Source: Pyropia haitanensis (taxonomy: Eukaryota; Rhodophyta; Bangiophyceae; Bangiales; Bangiaceae). Taken from it: a DNA stretch of 64,000 nucleotides. The translations under genes were made by a program, and so were the position numbers. The notes under the pieces were generated by a model. That model saw nothing but the letters and a program-made list of their open reading frames with translations. It searched no databases and had not been told where the DNA came from. Shown here piece by piece: positions 55,935 to 64,000 of this stretch (position 1 is the first letter of the stretch; each line of letters starts with the position of its first letter). The DNA is taken from the NCBI GenBank assembly GCA_008729055.1, contig SDUX01000004.1:496001-560000 (forward strand), read 5' to 3'.

Positions 55935-57500
55935 TACGTTGACCACGCCCACTATGCTACGAATAGCGCTGAGAGCGCCTGACAACAGACCACGCGGCGG
56001 TCCCTGTGGTGGCTACGTCACCCACGGAAAATACTGTACGTTGCAAGAAAGCATAGATTTTTCGTCCAGGCATGATTCCCCGGGGGCCGCTCTAATAACA
56101 GACCCCTCCCCGCCCTCTCTGTCCCCGCCCCCCCCCCCACCCCCCCTGGCCGGAGAGGGGGGAGCGGGGGGGATGCGCTGGCGTGCTGGGCACTCCAGGC
56201 TCCCCCCGGTACGCCCCTCTAGCAGCTCCAGGGAGGGGAGCGGACGGGCCCACCGGCGTGCCCCCAGCCGCACCCTCCTGCCAGCACGCATCGAGGTGGC
56301 CACCAGCTACCCTCCACGGCACACTCAGCGCTCCCCACATGGTCCCGTCCATGGTACACACGCACCCCACGCCCACGCCTACGCCCACGCCCAAGCCCAC
56401 GCCCAGCTAAACAACAACACAACGATACGCATATAATAAACAAGAAAAGGCCAGCACCGATAAACAGACGCGGCCCGCCGCGGCAACAGAGAAAGACCAC
56501 CAGCAGAGCGGCAGGCCGCCAGCACCAACAGACAGACGCGTCCCGCCGCGGAAAAAGAAGAAAGGAGCCAGCAGGGGGGCGGCCGCCAGCACCGACAGAC
56601 AGACGCGGCTAGCCGCGGCAACAGAAAAAGACCACCAGCAAAGTGGCAAGCCGCCAGCACCAACAGACAGAAGCGCCCCGCCGCGGAAAAAGAAGAAAGG
56701 AGCCAGCAGGGGGGCGGCCGCCAGCACCGACAGACAGAGGCGGCCAGCCGTCGCAAAAGAAGAAAGGCGCCAGCAGGGCGGCAGCCACCAGCAGACGGAC
56801 GGACGCGACCCGCCGCGGCAACAAAAGAAAGGCACCAGCAAGGTAAAGGACGCCAGCACCAACAGACAGACGCGAAGCGCCGCGGCCAAAAAAAAAGGCT
56901 CCAGCTTGGAGGCGCCACCCGCGGGGTGAAAAGCAGCCGCCACCAGCAGATGCACGCAGGTGTGGAAAACAAGAAGGTGGGGGGGGGGGGGGGTGGTGGG
57001 ATGGTGGAGAGGGGGGCGTGGGGCACGTGAAGACGGAAGGGGAGGGCGGGGGGGGGGGAAGCTGGAGAGTGGGAGTGGGAGATGGAGGTTAGCTTGGCTG
57101 GTCAACGCCCGGGCACAGACGCCCATCCCCCGCCTGTCTGCTGGAGCGCCCCCCCCCCCCCGCCCTTCCCCACCCCGCACCCCCCTCACAGGGTGCTCCA
57201 GGAGCTCTCTGCCGGGCGTGCGCGCCGCGCACCCGTGCTGTTACGCTGCCCCAGTGCGCGCTCTGCTCTCAGGTGGGGCTCTCCGGGGGACCACGCGCAC
57301 TATGCTACGAACCGCGCTCACAGGACCTGTCAACAGGTCGCGCGGCGGTATCTGTGGTGGCTACGTCACTCACGGAAAATACTGTACGTTGCAAGAAAGC
57401 ATAGATTTTCCGTCCAGGAATGATTCCGCGGGGCCCGCTCTCGTCCCAGACCCCTCCCCGCCCCGCCTGTCCCCCCCCCCCCCCCCGCACCCCCTGACAC
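55935..57500 (+). repeat. Pair of about 210-bp direct repeats
   Basis: Copy 1 at about 55935-56150 and copy 2 at about 57290-57500 share CACTATGCTACGAA, GGTGGCTACGTCAC and CACGGAAAATACTGTACG plus TTGCAAGAAAGCATAGATTT, continuing into CAGACCCCTCCCCGCC. The estimated identity by eye is 80-90%. A second direct repeat of about 100 bp flanks copy 2 (57190-57288 and 57500-57596; shared CTCCAGGAGCTCTCTG and GTGCGCGCCGCGCACCCGTG). Confidence 0.8.
56453..56920. repeat. Tandem array of about 67-bp units in a 135-bp higher-order pattern
   Basis: Seven units, each starting near CCAGCACCRACAGACAGA. The first four start points (56453, 56521, 56588, 56656, next 56723) are 67-68 bp apart; units 1 and 3 resemble each other, as do 2 and 4, giving a 135-bp dimer period. 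Because 135 is a multiple of three, a minus-strand frame stays open through the array (Cys/Trp/Arg-rich), but I see no reason to call it a gene. Later units are more diverged. Confidence 0.85.
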
Positions 57501-58774
57501 GATGCTCCAGGAGCTCTCTGTCCGGCGTGCGCGCCGCGCACCCGTGCTGTCAGGCCGCTCCAGTGCGCGCTCTGCTCTCGGGTGGGGCTCCCCGGGGCGC
57601 CGTGCTGTGCGTTCGTGCATGGGAACCTTTTCAGCTGCAGGGGAGATGATCCGGGAGTCCACCCGCAACACGACAACGCACTCGATGCGTGACCGGCGAG
57701 CATTGGTCGAGACTTGGACCAACCGAGGTGTGAGAAGGGAGCGCGTGGAGAGCGGCTGCGAATGCTTGCTGTTGGACGTGTGACAGAAGTGGTGTCGCGA
57801 AGCTGGAATCGGGGCAAGTCGCGCGCAATCCGTTGATAATTCGGCGATATTCGTGCGCAGTTCGGCTCCTCAGGCCTGCCTCGCACCCCCCCACGGCCGT
57901 GCCCCCCCCCCCTCGGCGGCTGAGTCCTCCCCTGGGGTGGTGGAGTCTTCCTGGTGCCCCGGTTTTACAGCTGATTTGGGCACTCACGGACATGTAGCCC
58001 ACCTTTCTGTCGGACCCGGCTCCAGCCGCCCTCCGACGCGAACCACCAGCAGACCACAGCCGACCACAAGTAAACGAGCTACCGTACAGTACATGCGCAG
58101 TACAAAAAATAGCCACGAGTACTGCCTAGTATACCCTAGTACGGGTGGTACGTTTTCCCGACGATGTGGGTGATGGAGCAGCCCCCTCGACGAATCAGTC
58201 TTGCAGGCTTTCGTTTTGGGCTCCCAGAGCTCATAAATATGCAGGTACAAAGGTGTTATCGTGGAAACCGGCGCCGGTGTGACGGACAGAGCGGGAAAGA
58301 ACAGTCCAGGTTGTGGCCACTTCCAGCACGCAGTCGCGAGATGGAGGACGAATATTTTTGTGTACACCCGGCTTCTCTCGGCTGGCGTCGTGGAAGATTT
58401 CATTTCTGGCAAGAAGTAGTTGACCTATCGTAATGGGTCTAGGATCGCAGGGAACCAGTCTGCCCCGGCTGTGAGCAACGGACAATAACATCAGGAGCGC
58501 CCCTGCACAGGCGCTCAGCACCGCAGCGCAGCACGCAGACCACCAATGACGCCGTCTGAGGCAATCCGGTGCCGCAGCAGTGGCCGCCTGCAGGCAGCGC
58601 GCGTAGCAGGCCTCACGCCCTCTGCATCGATTGTGCAGGCGATCTACGAGCCGGCCCACCAGAGTGGCTGCCTGAGAAGCGCCGTCACCCGGTGATCCCG
58701 AGAGAACCGCGTCACCCCGTTGCACCAATCAGAAGCGCCTCCGCAAACCACCTGGTCTCCAAGCCAGTCTGTAG

Positions 58775-59750
58775 CAAGAAAACTCACTCCACCTGAACCC
58801 GAGAAACGCAATAGTTTCTAAAAAGGACTGCTGTCCGCGCGGGCCCGGAGCCGCCCAATTCAAACCCCCCCGCCTCCCAACCAAGGCTGCTGAGCTCAAG
58901 AGTCTGCAAGACAAACTCTTCACTGCACACGCGAGTGCCGTGGAAGCGGCCGGAGACCAAGGTGCCGGCGGATCATCATCTCGCGACGGGCAGCAAGACG
59001 CGGACTGCGTGGCAGTGGATCTGGACAACCTTTCTGCCATTGCCAGTCGACGAGGCAAGATCACTGCAACCACCCAGCGGGCCAACATGGCGGTCCTGCG
59101 CGCGGCCTTCAAGCACCGGACGGAGGGCAAGTCGCATGTGAGTGCGAAGATCCTGGCTGCCGCGGGTGAGTCTGGCGGCCTGCCAGTGCTCCCCGACGCT
59201 GGCCCTTGCCAGGGACGTGGCGGGCTTGAGGCGAATGAGGGAGATGGGGGGACCCCTCCGGGGGCTCTCAAGCAGCTGCAGCGCCGTCTCTGCGCACAGC
59301 ACGTCGCGCAAGGCTTCCCGGTCGCTGTATTTGGCTCTGTCCCCACTGCGGCTCCGCGCCCCAGATGGGAGTGCTCGCGGCCGCCTGGCGGCCAACGGGG
59401 TTGTCGACTCCCTCGGTGAGGCCGCTGGCGGGGGGCGGCCTGTTGATGGTCCACCCCGCGGCGCTGCTGGACCTGCACACCGCTCTGTGGCTGACCTAGA
59501 CGCGTCCGGCGTCTACGCTGTGTTCCTCTCTGAGTTTGTGCCCAAGACGGACGAGGCGCACCTGAGCGTGGTGGAGAGGGTCATGGTGCAAGAGGGGCTT
59601 TGTGGCGCTGTGGTTTCCGATGAGGGCACTCCGGTAGATGACCTCGTGGCCCTTTTCCAGCCCGCACTCTCTGACGCTAAGCTTTGGTCGTTCGGTCACA
59701 GGCAGTCCCTGCATATCTTTTTTCGTTCCTGCCGGCCGTCTCGTGTGTGA
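58775..59750 (+). CDS. Unrecognised spliced gene, 5' exon not found
   Basis: Two exons with good splice signals: a coding stretch open from 58775 to 59165, then a 334-bp intron (GTGAGT at 59166, TAG acceptor ending 59499), then 59500-59750 ending in TGA. The phase-1 join gives KILAAADASGVYAVFL, and the composition is protein-like on both sides: KAAELKSLQDKLFTAHASAV, VAVDLDNLSAIASRRGKITA, TQRANMAVLRAAFKHRTEG, then FVPKTDEAHLSVVERVMVQE. There is no upstream in-frame ATG before the stop at 58772, although an acceptor-like CTGTAG at 58769-58774 suggests an earlier exon. I recognise no family. Its position next to two inverted-repeat elements makes a transposon-derived or TE-damaged gene possible. 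Confidence 0.45.
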
Positions 59751-60451
59751 TTGATTTTTGCGGTGGTGTGTCTTCTGCCTCGTTTTTTCTCGTCTTGGTG
59801 ACGGTCCGCAGTTCAGACGTTTTCTTTGTGACGGTCTGCAGTGCAGGAGTTTTCCCGGCCGCTGCCAATGGCACAAGAGGCCTGCTGGCCATGGGCGAAG
59901 TGGGGCGGCGCCTCCCCGCCGCTGGCGCCCTACCCCCGCCACACCCCCGCCCCCGCCGCCCTCGTCGCCTCAGTCACTGGCGGTGGCGGTGGCGGTGGCG
60001 GCGGGAGGGGCTCCCTCTGACGACCCGCGGCGTAGCGAGCGCCCCCCGCGGGCCACGCGCACGACCCTCCTCCCCCCCTCCTTCCCACCGGCGAAGCTCG
60101 CCTCCGCCTCGGCTTTTCCCCGCCCCATCCCCGTCCCCCTCTTCCCCGTTGTGGGGAAATTCCCCCCTTCTCATACCCTGCACACAATGGAGCCACTCCG
60201 CCGGGATGATCCCCCCGCGCACCCGCCTCGGTTCTCGCCGCCCGCTTGTACGGGAACCTGTAGTATATGGCGGCCTCGCTGGCGGCGGCCGCCGCCCTCC
60301 GCTCCATCCAAGAGCCCGCCGTGTAGTACACCGGAGCCTACGCGCGTCGGCGGTGCCGCCGCCGGGTCTGGGGGTGACCCTGGCGGTGAGCCCCGCGGCG
60401 GCGGCAGTGGAGGGGTGGCGCGGCGCGCAACGATAGGGCGGACCGTTCACT
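59751..60451. other. Intergenic, GC-rich
   Basis: No gene recognised. The 59,900-60,430 part is GC-rich and open on both strands; 59,751-59,880 is balanced and probably the 3' region of the preceding spliced gene. Confidence 0.35.
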
Positions 60452-61050
60452 GCGCTGTGGTGCTTAAAGGGAGGTTTAGGAATCGGCCCGAAATTGTGTT
60501 TGCGGGTTGCGCACTCGTTTGTGGACCCCCGCTCACGGTACGATGCGCCCCGATTTTCTATATATTTTTTTGCCTATCTCCTGTGGTCGTGCCGTCGGTC
60601 GACATACACCCTGCGTACAACCATTACGTGAAGGACCGTGAGCAGAGCTACAAGAGCATGTCAGAGAGCAGGGTGTATGTCGCCCGACCATTACCGTCCT
60701 GTGCGCCCCACAGCAGCTGTCAAAAACACACCGCAGAAAATTGTGGAATCCACAAAAAACCTGTGGACGGGGCCTCAGAACACGCATTCCCCCTGGAAGC
60801 CGCCGGGACTTCAAGGGTACTGATTGGCTTGTGACCGAGGGAACCACGCGTGCTGAGTGGTGATTGGCTGATGCACTCGAGTACCGCGCTGTGTTCCGCA
60901 AAGTTTTGCACATGGCCCACAGCGGATCCGCAAAATCCGAGAGAAAACGCGTTCCACAGCTATCCTGGCCACCGTCTGTGGACTCGTCTGCGAGCCCCGC
61001 AACAGGTCCAAACAGGCTTTTCCTGAACCTCCCTTTAAGCACCACAGCGC
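60452..61050. mobile_element. 0.6-kb MITE-like element with 31-bp terminal inverted repeats
   Basis: The left arm 60452-60482 and right arm 61020-61050 are inverted copies with a single mismatch (GCGCTGTGGTGCTTAAAGGG at the outer end). The sequence CGATAGGGCGG occurs as an 11-bp direct repeat outside both arms, at 60431-60441 and 61070-61080, 10 and 19 bp from the arms. Inside, CGACATACACCCTGC (60600-60614) pairs perfectly with 60668-60682 to form a 15-bp hairpin stem. There is no coding capacity. Short length, TIRs and no ORF fit a miniature inverted-repeat transposable element. Confidence 0.65.
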
Positions 61051-61417
61051 TGGGTGCGCGGCGAGCACCCGATAGGGCGGGACGACAGTAACATGACTTT
61101 ATTTCTCCAGTGGCGATTTAAAATCTTTTAACCACAGCGGAGAACAGATCATACTCAATCAAGGATGTATTTGTACACCTCGTCGTGCCGACGGTACTGT
61201 ACAGTACATGCTCGCAGCCGGGCGCGAGCGTGGTCGAAGCGATCTCCCGCCAACGCCCTTCCCCCCGCCAACCCACCGCACCATCCGCATCGCTCCCCAC
61301 GGCCGTGGGTGCAGCTCACTCGCCCCTTCTCTCTTTCCCCCCTCCGCGCGGTTCATCCCTGCAGCAACGTCGCCGAGTACGGCGCTCCCCCTCCCATCCC
61401 GCTCCTCCATTGACCCC

Positions 61418-61873
61418 ATGGCCACCCCCCCCCTCCCCCCGACCGCCACCCGACCAGCGGCGACTCTCCAGTCGGTCGTCAATGGGTTGTCACTGGGCCT
61501 CACCGCCCACTTTCTGGCGTCGGGCTTCACCAAGCTCACGCCCCTCTTCCACCGCCCCACCTACGCGGCCCACGCCACCGCGTTTGCGCGCTTAGTCAGC
61601 GTGTCGGGGCTGCGGCGGCTCGGCGTTGACGCGACGGGCGTGCGCGTCTGCGTGGGCGCGGCAGAGGTGTTCCTCGCCGTCGGCCTTTTGACCGTCCACG
61701 GAGACACGGCCGCGTGGGCGCTCAAGGCCGCCACGGTCGCCGCGTTGGCCACCCGCCTCGCGGCGGGCGAGGCGGTCGTGACGCCCGCGGCGGTGCTGGG
61801 CGTGCTGTTTGTGCTCACTACCGTCCGGGGGGTGTTGCGGCGGGAGCTGCTCGCGGCGACCAAGCGGGAGTAA
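61418..61873 (+). CDS. TMEM35/DoxX-like four-span membrane protein
   Basis: Intact 151-residue frame; start at 61418 (MATPPLPPTATRPAATLQSV). Four hydrophobic segments: LSLGLTAHFLASGFTKL, VCVGAAEVFLAVGLLTV, ALKAATVAALATRL and TPAAVLGVLFVLTTVRGVL. The pattern FLASGFTKLTPLFHRPTYA matches the FVFVGTIKLTPxxxxxxYxxM start of TMEM35 proteins, and GLRRLGVDATGVRVCVGAAE matches their mid-part; the end is basic (RRELLAATKRE). In animals TMEM35A assists assembly of ligand-gated channels in the ER; the algal role is unknown. A DoxX-like oxidoreductase-associated protein is the wider family. The preceding 140 bp are pyrimidine-rich, as in other leaders in this window. Confidence 0.7.
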   Translation: MATPPLPPTATRPAATLQSVVNGLSLGLTAHFLASGFTKLTPLFHRPTYAAHATAFARLVSVSGLRRLGVDATGVRVCVGAAEVFLAVGLLTVHGDTAAWALKAATVAALATRLAAGEAVVTPAAVLGVLFVLTTVRGVLRRELLAATKRE

Positions 61874-64000
61874 TGGGATGCGGCGAGGGTGGGGTGGAGT
61901 AGGGGGCGTGGGGCTGGTGGGGGGCGGTATGGAGGGCACTGTTTCTGCCCTGGGCACGGTGAGCGCGCCCAGCACGTGTCTGGTACACACGCGGGGGTGA
62001 GGAGTGGCGAGGCGTTGGGTTCGCGGCCGCGGGATGGCTTGGTCAAGGGCTGCCCACTCATCTGCGCGTGTATTCTGTCGTCTGGTTTCCCCCCCCGCGT
62101 GCGCGCGCGAGCCCCCGCGGGTCAGCAGTGGGCATGGTGGCAGCTGCCGCGTCCGCAGACGGGGCTCGTTTGCATCGGAGCAGACGGTGCGTGGTCGGTC
62201 GACGTCGGCGGTCACCGGCGCAGTCGCCGACACGGCGGCGGTGGTGTGGTCGAGCGGGCCCGACGGCGCCTGCGCACGTGCAGGCCACCGCCCCTACTCA
62301 GAGGCGCACATAGAAGTAGGGGATTTTATGCCCCTGCTCTCCGGGCTGACCATCCGGAGTTGGCCTCAGTACGTGTGGTCCTCCCATAGGGGGAGGGGGC
62401 GACTCGGCACCACTCGTGTGGGGGCTGAACCCCCCCCCCCTTTGGGGCATGCGTTGGTATGGCTTTTTGTGCTCTCTATATATTGAGAGGAAAATCCAAA
62501 AGGCATACCTCCCCTTTGTGATGTCTGCTCCCTCCACCTCGCTTTTTTTTTTTGTTTGGATAACAAAGACGGAGAGCGGTTTGGGGGGGGACAGCTGGGT
62601 ATGGAAATCGCGTGGTGCAAGTAACGCCGGAGGGCCTTTATAGAACGGCACTCCAATGAGGACGCAACGCAGGTCGCCCTTGGATTTTGTCCCGTCGACA
62701 TGGATTGCGGGTTTGGTAGTAAGGTTCCATATGTGGTCCGCTCACCTCCCCACCAGTCGGTTGGATAAGGGAAGAGGATGCGCGCTGTCGCTGGCGCCAG
62801 CTTATGAGTGCTTTTTTTTCTCGGATGGACGCAAGTCTCTGGGGACGCCCTGTACTTTTTTTTTTTTTTTTTTTCGCACTGTCTGGATGCGGGTTTGGTA
62901 GTAAGGTTCCATTGGTCCGCTCACCTCCCCACCAAACGCTGTGGGAAAAAAAAAAAAATACCGCAGGCCGTCGTCACGACCCTGTGGACCCGTCCGTATC
63001 GTTCCGTATTGACTTCCTATACTAGTGCAACGCTGGTACCAGACCACTGCACGTGTGCGCCCCCTTTTTTTGCGCTTGGAAAGGGTCCGTTGGGCAAAAA
63101 AAAAGGGGTCTCTTGTAGAAATGCCCCAAGCTGTGGTAGGGCACCCGTCGTGAATGAGAAACGGGGGAAGGGTTTGGTTACCCGTCTGCCTTTCTCTCCT
63201 CATTCACGGTGGTCCGTTGGGACGATACAAAAGAATTGGGGAAACCGGGTCTCCTTATGATATCACAAACCGGTCTTGATGGTTTGCAAAAAAAGGGCTT
63301 GCCCCCTGAACGTATACTAAGGCTGTATACTAGTAACGCGGAGATTCGCCATAAGCCTATCCGTTATGAGAAAGAGCGTCATTTCCATAGGAACCAGGGT
63401 ATTGCCAGACGGCGGACTGGAGAGCTACCGTGGTGCCGTTTTTTGTAATGGGGGACCTGGCGGGTTGAAGGGTGGCGTCCCCTCCCCAAGTGCCGCTTTG
63501 AGGAGGCTGCTTAGCCATGCCGAAATCCTTAAGTTGTGCGTTCCTGTTGCGTGGAGGGCATCTTTACCTGTGGCGGTCTATGGGAATAATCTGGAGCACT
63601 GCTCGACCCCCTCCCGGGGCGTGGTATCATTTGTTGCAGCGGGCGCGCTATCACAGTCCTTGGCTGTGGTATCAATCGGCATATTGAAGCGTTAACGTTT
63701 CCCTTGGAGGGCGTCGTATTGTCGCAGCCCCGTCTATGGACATATCTCCGTGTAGCGCAAAGGGGTCCTTTATTTTTGTTTCTGAGGCGCCGTCCATCTC
63801 TTTCCCGGGTGGACGGCCTGGTTAATGGTGCTCCTTAGCCCAGGGCACCGAACGGGAGTTTTTCTCCATGTCGAAAGAGGAAGCAGGGAGGGAAGTCCCT
63901 TTTTTCCCAAGGAAAAGACCAGAGCTGGGTCTGGCATAAGAAAGGCAGGCAGGGACAGAAGTTCCTAGCTAGAGCGTATGATTTCTTGAGGCGGGGCCCT
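61874..64000. repeat. Lower-GC tail with dispersed repeats, no gene recognised
   Basis: From about 62,300 the sequence becomes clearly less GC-rich and its style changes, with A- and T-runs (62851-62874, 62946-62958). A direct repeat occurs at 62707-62756 and 62889-62935 (shared GCGGGTTTGGTAGTAAGGTT then CCAT, and GGTCCGCTCACCTCCCCACC). Short inverted pairs are present: CGTGAATGAG/CTCATTCACG near 63151 and 63199, and GCCGTCCA/TGGACGGC near 63791-63819. No open frame here resembles a known protein. It is probably repeat or transposon-derived sequence that continues past the right edge. Confidence 0.5.

Larger units (their letters stand above)
55572..58166. mobile_element. Segment bounded by about 53-bp imperfect terminal inverted repeats
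   Basis: The left arm 55572-55624 and right arm 58113-58166 are reverse complements of each other: shared strings ATCGTCG-GAAAACGTACCAC, TACTAGGGTATACT and TACTCGTGG, with small mismatched spacers. The interior, about 2.5 kb, contains direct repeats and a tandem array but no recognisable transposase. It could be a non-autonomous DNA transposon. No clear target-site duplication was seen next to the arms. Confidence 0.5.

Noticed and set aside
56453..56920. CRISPR-like array
   Set aside because: The 67-68-bp units are contiguous with no unique spacers, and the genome is eukaryotic.
58729..59478. 249-codon minus-strand open frame
   Set aside because: It lies opposite the spliced plus-strand gene, which has consensus splice sites and a better composition.

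Overview
This is a eukaryotic nuclear window, extremely GC-rich in its genes and full of long G or C runs. The genes have GT-AG introns, a UTR-like spacing and no operons. Gene content (glutamine-dependent NAD synthetase, SUMO, eS12, a mitochondrial-type uL14, a BET1 SNARE, ESF1, a P-type cyclin, a SnRK3/CIPK-like kinase, a DUF2232 plastid-type membrane protein and a protein with a Hedgehog/intein Hint domain) points to a photosynthetic alga. Most genes are intronless or have one intron. This fits a high-GC bangiophyte red alga of the Porphyra/Pyropia type best, but that is inference from style and not a species identification.

Layout. 1-8.4 kb holds three minus-strand genes: a Hint-domain protein cut by the left edge, a membrane-anchored two-module glycosyltransferase and a sphingolipid delta-4 desaturase. 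8.4-12.6 kb is a gene desert with G-runs up to 28 nt, then a more balanced stretch. 12.6-31 kb is gene-dense: a possible kinetochore Spc24 subunit, the kinase, NAD synthetase, eS12, SUMO, a small plastid-type membrane protein, a DUF2232 protein, a TrmA/RlmD-type uracil methyltransferase and uL14. 32.3-40.3 kb holds two divergently transcribed low-complexity genes that share two conserved blocks and look like paralogues; I do not recognise the family. 41.7-46.2 kb carries BET1 and ESF1, and 50.4-51.2 kb a PHO80-like cyclin. 51.4-55.2 kb has two uncertain genes, one probably a helical-repeat protein.

From 55.5 kb on, composition shifts. There is a 2.6-kb segment bounded by inverted repeats with internal direct repeats and a 67/135-bp tandem array, a spliced orphan gene, a 0.6-kb inverted-repeat element, a TMEM35/DoxX-like membrane protein, and a lower-GC repeat-containing tail to the right edge.

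Reading frames break at long homopolymers in several otherwise convincing genes (Hint protein, Spc24-like, methyltransferase, both paralogues, ESF1). I read these as likely homopolymer-length errors in the assembly and not as pseudogenes, because the protein signal continues across each break. Coordinates of those genes are therefore outer limits and not single open frames.
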